Notes under the pieces: model-generated | What the model was told of the DNA's origin: nothing | The model's database searches: none | Seen by the model: only the letters and a program-made list of their open reading frames with translations | Program-made: the position numbers and the translations under genes | Shown here: positions 21,218-29,541 of the stretch, piece by piece | Position numbering within the stretch: position 1 is the stretch's first letter | Layout of the letters: every line of letters starts with the position of its first letter | DNA from: Corynebacterium tuberculostearicum | Lineage (GTDB): Bacteria; Actinomycetota; Actinomycetes; Mycobacteriales; Mycobacteriaceae | Assembly (NCBI RefSeq): GCF_030503735.1 | Contig: NZ_CP073096.1 | Location: 930,001-994,000 of the forward strand | DNA length: 64,000 bases | Reading direction: 5' to 3'

Positions 21218-22327
21218 ATGACTTCTTCGAAGTACTCCGTGGTTTCGCTGCCCCTGCCCACCGTAGGCTGGGCGCAGCCGCCGGCGGATCTGCCTGCACC
21301 GGCCGCTGATGGCACGCGCGCCCTGTTGGATCGCTATGGACGCCAGGCCCGCGATCTGCGCGTCTCCCTCACGGATCGCTGCAATCTGCGCTGCACCTAC
21401 TGTATGCCGGCCGAAGGTTTAGAGTGGATGCCCACAGAGCAAACCTTGAGCGATGCGGAAACCATTCGGTTGATCCGAATCGGCGTCGGCAAGCTGGGCA
21501 TCCGCCAGGTGCGTTTTACCGGCGGCGAGCCACTGCTACGCAAGTCGCTGGAGAAGATTATTGCCGCGACCAAGCAGTTGCGCACCGACCAAGGCCGCTC
21601 CCCATCCACCGCGCTGACTACCAACGGGCTTGGCTTGGAAAAGCGCGCCGGTGCCCTGGCCGCGGCCGGGCTCGACCGCATTAATGTCTCGCTCGACACC
21701 ATCGACCGCGAGCGCTACGCCGCGCTTACCCGCCGCGACCGCCTTGACCACGTCCTTCAGGCCATCGCCGCCGCGGATGCCGCGGGCCTGCACCCCATCA
21801 AGATCAACGCCGTGGTCATGCCCGGGGTCAACGAAGAAGACATCGTTCCGCTGGCGGACTATGCCGTCCACCACGGCGCCCAGCTTCGCTTCATCGAGCA
21901 GATGCCGCTCGGGCCCCGCGAGCAGTGGCGCCGAGAGGACATGGTCACGGCCGAAGATATCCTCGCCCGACTGCGCACCCACTTTTCCATGGAGTCCGCC
22001 CGCGAACCCCGTGGTTCCGCTCCCGCTGCTCTGTGGGAGGTTAGCGCCCCGGATGGCACGCGCGGCACGCTGGGCATTATAGCCTCGGTCACCCACCCCT
22101 TCTGCGGCGATTGCGACCGCACCCGCCTGACTACCGATGGCGCCATCCGCAACTGCCTCTTTGGCAATTCCGAAACTCCGCTGCGGGATTTGCTACGCTC
22201 CGGCGCTAGCGATGAGGACATCATGGAAGCCTGGGCTGGGGAAATGTGGACCAAAAAGCCCGGCCACGGCATCGATGACGAAGGCTTTCTCCAACCAGAC
22301 CGCCCAATGTCTGCCATCGGCGGCTAA
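21218..22327 (+). CDS. moaA: GTP 3',8-cyclase (molybdenum cofactor biosynthesis protein A)
   Basis: 369 residues from the ATG at 21218. Radical-SAM enzyme that with MoaC turns GTP into cyclic pyranopterin monophosphate. The N-terminal radical-SAM cluster is in DRCNLRCTYCMP, the SAM-binding GGEPL follows, and the second 4Fe-4S cluster is in FCGDCDRTRLTTDGAIRNC. The C-terminal Gly-Gly tail (SAIGG) is intact. The first 35 residues are a Pro-rich extension. It starts the plus-strand run moaA-moeA-moaC-mobA. Confidence 0.97.
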   Translation: MTSSKYSVVSLPLPTVGWAQPPADLPAPAADGTRALLDRYGRQARDLRVSLTDRCNLRCTYCMPAEGLEWMPTEQTLSDAETIRLIRIGVGKLGIRQVRFTGGEPLLRKSLEKIIAATKQLRTDQGRSPSTALTTNGLGLEKRAGALAAAGLDRINVSLDTIDRERYAALTRRDRLDHVLQAIAAADAAGLHPIKINAVVMPGVNEEDIVPLADYAVHHGAQLRFIEQMPLGPREQWRREDMVTAEDILARLRTHFSMESAREPRGSAPAALWEVSAPDGTRGTLGIIASVTHPFCGDCDRTRLTTDGAIRNCLFGNSETPLRDLLRSGASDEDIMEAWAGEMWTKKPGHGIDDEGFLQPDRPMSAIGG

Positions 22328-22337
22328 CCTGAATCCT

Positions 22338-23537
22338 ATGTCCACGCCCCGCAGCATCTCCGCGCACCTCGATGCCGTACTCGCGCTGGCTCCTACTCCG
22401 CCGGCCGAGTCCGCCGCAGTCGATGCCTCCCTCATCGGCCGTGTCCTCGCCGCCGCTGCCACCGCACGCTTCCCCGTGCCGCCCCACGCCAACTCTGCCA
22501 TGGATGGCTTCCTCGTCCACGCCACCGACCTTTCCTCCCCTGGCCCGTGGACCCTCCCCGTCGCCGGTGATGTACCCGCCGGCGCACTACCCATCGATGT
22601 TCCTGCCGGCCACGCCGTGCGCATCATGACCGGCGCCCCTGTGGCCGATATCGCAGGAATGCTCGTCGTCCCAGTCGAAAACACCACCACCCCGGCCGGG
22701 CCCGTTGCACTCCCCGGTGAGGTCACCATCACCGATGCACCCACCAAGTCGCATATCCGCCCAGCCGGCGAGGACATCCAGCCCGGCGCGCCAGTGTCCA
22801 CGGCCGGCACGCTTGTCGACGCCGCCGTGATCGCCGCCCTCACCTCCGCCGGCGTGTACTCCGTCTCGGCCTACCGCCGCCCACGCATTGCGATTATTTC
22901 TTCCGGCGAAGAACTCGTCGCTTCCCCAGCGCAGCTCGCCCCCGGCCAGCTGCCGAATTCTAATGGCCCGATGCTCGCCGCTCTCTGCGGCGCAGATACG
23001 CACGTCCATGTGGGCGATACCCCTGCGGACCTAGCCTCTGCGCTAGATGAGCTAGCCCCGTCCCACGATCTCGTCATCACCTCCGGCGGAGTTTCCGCCG
23101 GCGCATTCGACGTCGTGCACACCGTGCTGGGGCGCACTGGTTCTTCGTGGTTCGGGCACGTCGACCAGCGCCCGGGCGCGCCACAAGGCTACTCGCTGTG
23201 GAATAGCACCCCGGTGCTGTGCTTGCCCGGCAACCCTGTGGCAGCTTTCGTCGATTTCCAGCTTTACGCCCGCCCCCTTATCGCCGCGCTCTCCGGACAC
23301 CCCGCGCCACGCCAGCGGGTCAACCTGCGCGCACGAGTGGACACGCGCCTTCCCGCTTCACGGGGCCGCCCGACCATTGTTCCCGTGACCGTAGACTTTC
23401 AGGAAGGGCCAATTATCACCTCGCACCTGCCCCACGGCAGCCACCGCGTCGTGTCACTGGCTGGGACTAATGGCTTTTGTCTCATCGACTCCGAGCCGCC
23501 CGCCATAGGCGAGGACATCATCGTTTATATGTACTAA
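22338..23537 (+). CDS. moeA: Molybdopterin molybdenumtransferase
   Basis: 399 residues from MSTPRSISAHLDAVLALAP, 10 bp after moaA. It inserts molybdate into adenylated molybdopterin. Typical motifs: PPHANSAMDGFLVHA in domain I, RIMTGAPVADIAGMLVVPVE, RPRIAIISSGEELV, and TSGGVSAGAFDVVHTVL of the MoaB-like domain, then LCLPGNPVAAFVDFQ. An open frame extends upstream into moaA, but similarity begins at the chosen ATG. Confidence 0.95.
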   Translation: MSTPRSISAHLDAVLALAPTPPAESAAVDASLIGRVLAAAATARFPVPPHANSAMDGFLVHATDLSSPGPWTLPVAGDVPAGALPIDVPAGHAVRIMTGAPVADIAGMLVVPVENTTTPAGPVALPGEVTITDAPTKSHIRPAGEDIQPGAPVSTAGTLVDAAVIAALTSAGVYSVSAYRRPRIAIISSGEELVASPAQLAPGQLPNSNGPMLAALCGADTHVHVGDTPADLASALDELAPSHDLVITSGGVSAGAFDVVHTVLGRTGSSWFGHVDQRPGAPQGYSLWNSTPVLCLPGNPVAAFVDFQLYARPLIAALSGHPAPRQRVNLRARVDTRLPASRGRPTIVPVTVDFQEGPIITSHLPHGSHRVVSLAGTNGFCLIDSEPPAIGEDIIVYMY

Positions 23538-23546
23538 GGAGCAACC

Positions 23547-24026
23547 ATGGAATTTACCCACCTGAACTCTGACGGTGCCGCCCACATGGTCGACGTCACC
23601 GAGAAGCAGCCCACTGTACGCACCGCCACCGCCGAGGGCGAAGTTGCGTGCTCGCCCGAGGTGATGACCGCGCTGCGCGACGGCACCGTACCCAAGGGCG
23701 ATGTCCTCGCCGTCGCCCGCATCGCCGGCATTTCGGCCGCCAAGAAGGTCCCCGAGCTGCTTCCGCTGGCACATACCATCGGCGTGCATGGCTGTGCAGT
23801 GGAGCTCACGCTTGCCGACGACCACGTTTCTATCTCCGCTACCGTCCGCACCGCCGATCGCACCGGCGTGGAGATGGAGGCGCTTACGGCCGTGAATGTT
23901 TCCGCGCTCGCCATTATCGACATGGTCAAGGGCGTGGACCGCTCCGCGTATATCCGCCGCTGCGGCATCGTGGCGAAATCCGGCGGCCGCTCCGGGGACT
24001 GGTCCCGCACCCTCCCGGAGTCCTAA
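23547..24026 (+). CDS. moaC: Cyclic pyranopterin monophosphate synthase
   Basis: 159 residues, normal length. Works after MoaA to form cPMP. The conserved segments LLPLAHTIGVHGCAVELTL, TVRTADRTGVEMEALTAVN and MVKGVDRSAYIRRCGIVAKS are all present, including the His and Lys/Asp residues of the active site. An AGGAG ribosome site lies before the ATG. The TAA stop shares one base with the mobA start. Confidence 0.97.
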   Translation: MEFTHLNSDGAAHMVDVTEKQPTVRTATAEGEVACSPEVMTALRDGTVPKGDVLAVARIAGISAAKKVPELLPLAHTIGVHGCAVELTLADDHVSISATVRTADRTGVEMEALTAVNVSALAIIDMVKGVDRSAYIRRCGIVAKSGGRSGDWSRTLPES

Positions 24027-24613
24027 TGCTCGGCGCGGTCATCCTCGCCGGCGGCCACGGCAGGCGCATGGGCGGCGCCGATAAGGCCTCCCTTTCCGCA
24101 CACGGCACGCGCTTTATCGACCGCTTGCTCGCCCAGCTTCCCTACGGCACCCCGACCGTGGCCGTCTCTCCGCATCGCCTCGGCTTGCCTCAGGTGTGCG
24201 AGACCCCGCTCTACGGTGGTCCCGTCGCCGGCATCGCCGCCGGCACCCAAGCCTTATCCCATTGCTCCGAGCTCGCCCTCTTTGCCGTGGATGCCCCCGA
24301 TTCTCCGCAGCTGCTTCCCCACCTACGCGCAGTTCTCACCTCTTCCACAGCCGATGCCGTGCTCACCCGTGCCGCCGACGGTTATCTCCAGCCCTTGTGC
24401 TCGCTCTGGCACGCCCCCACGCTCCGCGCGCAGCTCGAATCCCTTCCCACGACCCGCAACGTGTCTGTCCGCCGCCTTATCCGTGGAGCTAACTTCGTCG
24501 AGATTCCTGGCACCGGCGCTGAACGCGACTACGACACCCGTGCGGAGCTGCACGAGCTCCCTCAGCTCTGCTTCCCCACCACCCTTCGCGCTCACCGGCA
24601 ACCGCTGACTTAG
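24026..24613 (+). CDS. mobA: Molybdenum cofactor guanylyltransferase
   Basis: 195 residues starting in the TAATG overlap with moaC. It attaches GMP to Moco to make the guanine-dinucleotide form used by DMSO-reductase-family enzymes. The nucleotidyltransferase signature LAGGHGRRMGGADKASL is at 8-24 and LYGGPVAGIAAG follows. The C-terminus (TTLRAHRQPLT) is encoded by the first copy of a repeated palindromic sequence that continues into the gap, so the end of this gene may have been altered by that repeat. Confidence 0.9.
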   Translation: MLGAVILAGGHGRRMGGADKASLSAHGTRFIDRLLAQLPYGTPTVAVSPHRLGLPQVCETPLYGGPVAGIAAGTQALSHCSELALFAVDAPDSPQLLPHLRAVLTSSTADAVLTRAADGYLQPLCSLWHAPTLRAQLESLPTTRNVSVRRLIRGANFVEIPGTGAERDYDTRAELHELPQLCFPTTLRAHRQPLT

Positions 24614-24726
24614 GCATATCCTTCCACCGGTGAGCGCCAAGGAGAACCTAGACGCCTCCACCACCCTTCGCGCTCACGGGGGCGATGTGGATCGCCCACC
24701 ATCGGCTTCCGGTGAGCGCGAAGGGC
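24577..24726. repeat. Two copies of a palindromic GTGAGCGCGAAGGG unit
   Basis: CCACCCTTCGCGCTCAC occurs as a direct repeat (about 24577-24594 and 24660-24676). Its inverse complement follows each copy: ACCGGTGAGCGCCAAGG at 24626-24642 and CCGGTGAGCGCGAAGGG at 24709-24725. The arrangement is two adjacent hairpin units between the convergent mobA and nirK genes, the first overlapping the mobA 3' end. It could work as a bidirectional terminator, though there are no T-tracts, or be a REP-like element. Confidence 0.7.
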
Positions 24727-24758
24727 ACGGCGATGCAAGGCAAGCGGCAAAGGAGTTC

Positions 24759-26126
24759 CTACTCCGTAACGATGAATTTGCCGTGCTGGCCCTTCTCGGC
24801 GTTAGTCATAATGTGATTGACAAAGGAATAGGTTCCGGGCTCGTTGAAGGTCATCTCGACGAATCCGCCTTGCGCCGGGAGGAGGTCAAGGGCTTGCGAG
24901 CCGGTCGAGTCCTCATCCTTGATTAGGTAAGCGCCTTCCTTGTAGGCCGTATCGAATTGTTCGCCCACAACGTGGAAACTCAGCGGCTGATCGGGACCTA
25001 GGTTGGTCAGCCACAGGCGGACGGTCTCGCCTACCTTGGCCCTGATGGGCTCTGCGTCATACTGGCCAGGGTAGTAATTGAAGGCCATCAGGTTGAAGCG
25101 GCCGTCGGCAACGCGCTGGGCGTCGGCGCCAGTGTTTTCCGCGCCGAGGAAGACATCGGTAGCCATGAAGTTATACTCCGCATCAACGGGCTTAAGGTTC
25201 GGCGGATCGATGATGACGTTGCCGGCCATGCCGTTAGCAATGTGGAGGGACATGGGCATCGTGGAGCAGTGATACATCCAGATGCCGGAGCGGTTAGCGG
25301 TGAACTTATAGGTCAATTCCTCGCCCGGCTGGATGGATTTCATGGTCTTATCTGGGTTGACCTCGCCGGCGTGGAAGTCGATGGAGTGGGCCATGGAGCC
25401 CTCGTTCTTGATGGTGATTTCGAATTTATCGCCCACCTTGCCACGCAGGGTGGGGCCGGGGGCCTGGCCGTTGAAGAGCCAGCGCATCTGCTTGATGCCG
25501 GGGGCAACCTCCACGACTTCCTCGGTCATTGTCCAGGTCTCTTTATGTGTTTTCGTCTCAGCGGCCGGCTGCAAGGTGGCGTCAAAGGCGGAAAAATCGT
25601 CGCGCTGAGCGCCCAGTTCGGCGGCAGTTGGCACGTCTACGTGCGGATTGCTAGCTGAGGACACCGCATGGTCATGTCCTGCAGCGGCGCCGTCTCCCAC
25701 GTTGACCTGGAAGGTCATGCCCTGCATCTTGTGGCCGGCGATAGTGCAATAGCCTTCCTCGGAGGAGTCGATGACTCCGGCATCGAGTTGGACGGTCTCG
25801 CCGGGGTCAACGCGGCCAGTCTCGGCCTCACCAATCTTGAGGTCATGGACTTGGTCGCCGGAGTTGGTGAAGTTGACCACCAGGTGGGTGCCGGGCTCGA
25901 TGTCGATGGACGAGGGGGTAAAGGCCATACCATCCACGCCCACGTCAATGGTTTTCGTTTCGCCAGAGGATACCGGTGCGGCAGACTCCGTGCCCTTGCC
26001 GGTGGAATTGACCACCGCGAGCGCGATGACCGCCGCCAGCGCTATGCCGATGAGCAGCCACGAGGCCCACGATGAATCCTTCGGCGCGGGTTTTTCCGCA
26101 GGTTGTGAGGAAGAAACGCTCAGCAT
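24759..26126 (-). CDS. nirK: Membrane-anchored copper nitrite reductase (AniA/NirK type) with extra cupredoxin domain
   Basis: 455 residues. A membrane anchor at about 21-41 is followed by a blue-copper domain (60-145; His94, Cys127, His132, Met134/137) and a two-domain NirK. Type-1 copper ligands are His247, Cys287, His295 and Met300; type-2 ligands His252, His286 and His438; catalytic Asp250 and His385. The spacing HCSTMPMSLHIANGM and SFHVVGEQFD are of the AniA class. The protein should reduce nitrite to NO outside the membrane, with the N-terminal domain as built-in electron donor. The start abuts the stop of the upstream membrane-protein gene. A multicopper oxidase is a less likely alternative, as the ligand set is that of NirK. 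Confidence 0.9.
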   Translation of the reverse strand: MLSVSSSQPAEKPAPKDSSWASWLLIGIALAAVIALAVVNSTGKGTESAAPVSSGETKTIDVGVDGMAFTPSSIDIEPGTHLVVNFTNSGDQVHDLKIGEAETGRVDPGETVQLDAGVIDSSEEGYCTIAGHKMQGMTFQVNVGDGAAAGHDHAVSSASNPHVDVPTAAELGAQRDDFSAFDATLQPAAETKTHKETWTMTEEVVEVAPGIKQMRWLFNGQAPGPTLRGKVGDKFEITIKNEGSMAHSIDFHAGEVNPDKTMKSIQPGEELTYKFTANRSGIWMYHCSTMPMSLHIANGMAGNVIIDPPNLKPVDAEYNFMATDVFLGAENTGADAQRVADGRFNLMAFNYYPGQYDAEPIRAKVGETVRLWLTNLGPDQPLSFHVVGEQFDTAYKEGAYLIKDEDSTGSQALDLLPAQGGFVEMTFNEPGTYSFVNHIMTNAEKGQHGKFIVTE

Positions 26127-27305
26127 TTAACTCTCCAGTCTTTTCTGTAGGTAGATGGCTCGGCCGACGGCAATAACGTTGGCGGCAAGGCCTATCCCCA
26201 TCATGATAAGCCCGGCCACGGTAGCGCCTAGCAATGTCAGCAGTCCGCCCACGTTGATGAGCAGCAGACGGGCGTAGCCGGTGCGCTCGGTGGTATCAGG
26301 GCGTGCGCCGGTAAGGATGGGTAGCAAGTGGTGAAGGACACCGGTGACCAACTGCAAGAGGCCGGCACCGAGGAAGGCAGGCAGCAAAACCAGCGTGATG
26401 GTGCGCGGGTAAGCGCCCACCGCTGCGGAAATGGCGTCGCCGGCACACAGCGCCAACATCCACAGCAGTCCGGCGATGACGGCAACGGTGGCGGTGGTCA
26501 GCCGCGGCGAGCGCCCCATGACGGTGGCAAGCACCGGCTGGATGACGAGCACCGCCGCGAGGACCACGAGCAGTTGGGCCACGCCTGCAACGCGGGTAAG
26601 GCCCACCGCGTATAGCGCCATCGCCAAGGACAAGCCAACGCAGTGCACGATGAGCGCGCGAGTACACCGCGCGCGAGCGGTGGGTGAAATCGCGGTGGCC
26701 GATAGTGTGGGGAGCAACGTGACCACCGTGCCGATGACGGTAAGCCACGCGAAGCCCCAGATCATGCCGCGCGAGTGGGCGCCGACGAGGAGGGAATACT
26801 CGCCTACCCCATTACCGCTGAGGATGACAAGCACCACGGAGGCAATCATGAACACGGCCGCCGCGATATAAAAGGGCACGGTCACGGCAAAAGAACCAGA
26901 CAATGAGCCACGCAGGCGCCGCGCGACAAACCACAGGTGCCAGGTAAGGGCGGCGATGATGAGTATAGAGGCGGCGTCGGCAAGCGGGCCCCAGTCATAC
27001 CCCGCCCTATCAATGAGCAGCAGGATAAGCCCGGACTGCACTAGGCCCACGCGACTGCCGACGCCCCGATAGTCCCCACCCGCAGTCCGGGTCAACGCCT
27101 CAGTGAAATGGGTGGAAAAGACGATGATTGCCGTCGTCAGCGCACCAATGGTGAAGGGGTGGATGATATCCCACCACACCACAGGAGCGCCCAAGGATGC
27201 GGCAATGAGAACGCCGAGGCCAATAAGGATCCACAGGCCAATAATGGCGGCGCTCAGGGTATGCCAGCGGCCGCGCGCGGCCAGGGATACGTCATGAATG
27301 CGCAC
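26127..27305 (-). CDS. Polytopic membrane protein of the nirK locus (NnrS-like, histidine-rich)
   Basis: 392 residues, about 11-12 predicted membrane helices. Histidines sit in or near helices: DIIHPFTIGALTTAIIVFS, STHFTEALTR, GAHSRGMIWGFAWL and GVLHHLLPIL. These resemble positions used by NnrS-family proteins, and a similar membrane domain is, from memory, fused to NirK in larger actinobacterial copper oxidases; here it is a separate gene. Metal or heme binding is inferred. Its start overlaps the end of the next membrane gene by 14 bp and its stop abuts nirK, so the three form one operon. Confidence 0.75.
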   Translation of the reverse strand: MRIHDVSLAARGRWHTLSAAIIGLWILIGLGVLIAASLGAPVVWWDIIHPFTIGALTTAIIVFSTHFTEALTRTAGGDYRGVGSRVGLVQSGLILLLIDRAGYDWGPLADAASILIIAALTWHLWFVARRLRGSLSGSFAVTVPFYIAAAVFMIASVVLVILSGNGVGEYSLLVGAHSRGMIWGFAWLTVIGTVVTLLPTLSATAISPTARARCTRALIVHCVGLSLAMALYAVGLTRVAGVAQLLVVLAAVLVIQPVLATVMGRSPRLTTATVAVIAGLLWMLALCAGDAISAAVGAYPRTITLVLLPAFLGAGLLQLVTGVLHHLLPILTGARPDTTERTGYARLLLINVGGLLTLLGATVAGLIMMGIGLAANVIAVGRAIYLQKRLES

Positions 27306-28371
27306 GTCGCGCCTCCTTCGCAGTCAAGGCAATGCCGCAAGCGAGAAAAACTAACACTGCGAATATCGTAACCACCCCGCCGGTGTGGAGGGCAGTGGTG
27401 TGCTCGGCGCAATCGGCAAGGAGGCGCAACGCGAGGCCGCCATGTAAGAACGCCACCGGCACATAGAGCACCGGGTGGTACGGCAACCGGCGGCGAATAA
27501 CGGAGGTGAAGATGATAGGAGCGTGCGCGAAAATCATGGACATAACAAAGCCCAAGAAGATGGCGTGCACTGAGGCATCATAGGCAAAGCCGGTGGACTG
27601 TCCGTGCAGCAGCCAGAGGTAACCGCCGAGGGCGAGCCAGCCATAGCCAGCCAACATGCACGCCGCCGAGTAGCGCGGCAGGCCGTGAGAGCGCACCAGA
27701 TTCTTGGCCACGTCTACCCGCGCGGTGGCCGCTGCGATGGCGATGAGCACCAAGCCCATGGCGCGATAGCCCACCGCAGGGGCAAGCACGTAGATGACGC
27801 TGGCCGCCGCCAGCCCCAGAACTAGGAGGGTCAGGTGGTTTTCGGCGCGGGTTCCGGCCATGGTGACGCGCGCTAGTTCCATGCGCTCGCCGATGATGGT
27901 GGCCACGGCGTAGAGGACACACAACGGCATCGCCGCAGCGAACCCCGGGCCCATGGCCCATAGTACAGCGGCTGCTACTCCCCCGATAACGCCAGCTGCC
28001 TGCACCAGGATCGCGAGACTCGCCTGGCGGCGATAGATGATGGCGTAAATGAAGCCAAGCACAAGGAAGCTGGCGGCAAAACACACTGCGGGGACCGCCC
28101 GCGGCAGGCCGGCGAGAATACCCAGCACGCCGGCGACGTGGCACACGGGCCCAGCCCATGCCCAGGAGGTGCGCACAGCAACGGTGCGCTCAAGGCCGAT
28201 GGCTCCGCCCACGAAACCGAAGACCATGAGCGGTCCGTGGTCGGCGGCAAAGGACGCGCCAGGGGTGGCGGTCAACCCCAATAGGGTGGCGCCCGCAGCT
28301 AGGCCTACCAGCAGCGATAGGCCTGCGAAGGCGAGGAAGATGAGGCGATGCGCCACGCTATTATTTTGCAC
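27292..28371 (-). CDS. NnrS-like polytopic membrane protein
   Basis: 359 residues from a GTG at 28371, with about 11-12 membrane helices. HGPLMVFGFVGGAIGLERTV and VHAIFLGFVMSMIFAHAPIIF resemble the His-containing helices of NnrS, a heme- and copper-containing membrane protein tied to nitric oxide stress. First gene of the operon leading to nirK. The 66-bp gap to the divergent DUF2249 gene holds both promoters. Function in NO handling or electron delivery to NirK is inferred from context. Confidence 0.75.
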   Translation of the reverse strand: MQNNSVAHRLIFLAFAGLSLLVGLAAGATLLGLTATPGASFAADHGPLMVFGFVGGAIGLERTVAVRTSWAWAGPVCHVAGVLGILAGLPRAVPAVCFAASFLVLGFIYAIIYRRQASLAILVQAAGVIGGVAAAVLWAMGPGFAAAMPLCVLYAVATIIGERMELARVTMAGTRAENHLTLLVLGLAAASVIYVLAPAVGYRAMGLVLIAIAAATARVDVAKNLVRSHGLPRYSAACMLAGYGWLALGGYLWLLHGQSTGFAYDASVHAIFLGFVMSMIFAHAPIIFTSVIRRRLPYHPVLYVPVAFLHGGLALRLLADCAEHTTALHTGGVVTIFAVLVFLACGIALTAKEARRAHS

Positions 28372-28437
28372 GGGTTTTATCGTACTAATATTGGTAACAG
28401 AGCGAAACTCGCACCCCTTAAGAAAGGACTACTCGCT
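28372..28437. promoter_or_regulatory. Divergent promoter region of the nirK and DUF2249-mod operons
   Basis: Only 66 bp separate the two start codons. Near the centre is the imperfect palindrome ACTAATATTGGT (28384-28395; 10 of 12 positions symmetric). TAATAT within it could be the -10 of the rightward promoter, and minus-strand TACGAT, seven bases before the GTG, could give a leaderless leftward mRNA. AGAAAGGA is the ribosome site of the DUF2249 gene. Exact promoters are not resolved. Confidence 0.45.
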
Positions 28438-28698
28438 ATGCAACTGCCCATCTCCGATGCCAATAAGCCACACTTCATCCCAACTCTGAACGCCTCCGAA
28501 ATCCCGCACGCCGTTCGCCACGGCGCTATCCATGGCGCGCTGGGCACCCTCAACGTGGGCGAATCCATGATCCTCATCGCCCCGCATAATCCAATTCCAC
28601 TGCTCAAGGAGGTCGAGGCTCGCGAGGAGAGCTTCGAGCTGGACTACCTCAAGGAAGAAGAAAACGACTTCCACATCAAGTTCACCCGCGTGAGCTAA
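28438..28698 (+). CDS. DUF2249 domain protein
   Basis: 86 residues from MQLPISDANKPHFIP with AGAAAGGA upstream. The domain carries HGAIHGALGTLNVGESMILI, followed by HNPIPLLKEVEAREESFELDYL, the typical DUF2249 core. DUF2249 proteins are often encoded beside denitrification, NO-stress and heme-copper genes in other bacteria, so its position divergent from nirK is meaningful. No catalytic residues are known. Next is modA, 67 bp downstream. Confidence 0.88.
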   Translation: MQLPISDANKPHFIPTLNASEIPHAVRHGAIHGALGTLNVGESMILIAPHNPIPLLKEVEAREESFELDYLKEEENDFHIKFTRVS

Positions 28699-28708
28699 AC
28701 CCTCGCGG

Positions 28709-28763
28709 GGCGGAGGGCTATCCTGGATAAGTCACACTCTCCGCTGTAGAAGGAGCCCTCCGC
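28709..28763 (+). promoter_or_regulatory. Inverted repeat that can cover the modA ribosome site
   Basis: GCGGAGGGCT (28710-28719) is exactly complementary to AGCCCTCCGC (28754-28763). The downstream arm begins inside the AAGGAG ribosome site of modA. The upstream arm can instead pair with CCCTC just before it (about 28700-28704), so two exclusive hairpins are possible. Either structure could control modA translation; no known riboswitch class was recognised. Confidence 0.4.
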
Positions 28764-28765
28764 AG

Positions 28766-29530
28766 ATGAAGAAGCGCGCCGCCGCACTCCTCGCCGCCAT
28801 CGCATTCGCCCTTACATGCTGCGCTCCCCCAACGTCAACGACCTCCGCCCAGGACGCGGATGCTGCCACGCTCAATGTCTTCGCTGCATCCTCCACCCGC
28901 GTCATCAATGACGAACTCACTCAGCGCGCTGGCCAGCTCGCTCCGCCGGTAAATCTGAGCTTTGAAAATGGCGGCTCCTCCGATCTGGTAAGCAAGCTGC
29001 GCGAAGGCGCCCCAGCCGATCTTCTCCTCACGGCTTCGAAAAAGACCATGGATAAGGCGGTGCAGGATGGGACCGTCGACACACCCGCGGTGCTTGCCAC
29101 CAATGTCATGGTCATGGTGGTGCCTAAGGGAAACCCGGCCAATATTCACTCGCTGCAGGATCTTTCCCGCGCCCGCCACTTTGTGCTCTGTGATCCGCAG
29201 GTACCCTGCGGCGATATCTCCTCTCAGATCATCGATGACAAGCACCTCGACGTTCACCCCTCCTCCCAAGAGCGCCAGGTAGCGGACGTTTTAGGAAAAG
29301 TGTCCGCGGGTGAAGCCGATGCCGGATGGGTGTATTCCACCGATGCCGCCGCAGCTGGCGATGATGTCGAAGTAATTGACATTCCTGGGGCGGACAAATT
29401 CGCCAACCAGATTGTCGGCGCAGTCACGGCCGAAGCCGAACACCCCAAGGAGGCGCAGGAAGTCCTAGATCTTTTGGCCACTGACTTTGATTCCACCTGG
29501 CGCGAGCTCGGCTTCCAGCAGGCAGACTAG
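28766..29530 (+). CDS. modA: Molybdate ABC transporter substrate-binding lipoprotein
   Basis: 254 residues. An N-terminal signal (MKKRAAALLAAIAFALTCC) ends at a Cys pair that probably serves as lipobox. The mature part is ModA-like: LNVFAASSTRVINDELT, SFENGGSSDLVSKLREGAPAD, and the DAGWVYSTDA segment that lines the oxyanion pocket. It should capture molybdate or tungstate at the outer face and pass it to the modBC product encoded next. Mo uptake beside Moco genes fits supply for a molybdoenzyme encoded elsewhere. Confidence 0.92.
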   Translation: MKKRAAALLAAIAFALTCCAPPTSTTSAQDADAATLNVFAASSTRVINDELTQRAGQLAPPVNLSFENGGSSDLVSKLREGAPADLLLTASKKTMDKAVQDGTVDTPAVLATNVMVMVVPKGNPANIHSLQDLSRARHFVLCDPQVPCGDISSQIIDDKHLDVHPSSQERQVADVLGKVSAGEADAGWVYSTDAAAAGDDVEVIDIPGADKFANQIVGAVTAEAEHPKEAQEVLDLLATDFDSTWRELGFQQAD

Positions 29531-29541
29531 TCTACATCTCT

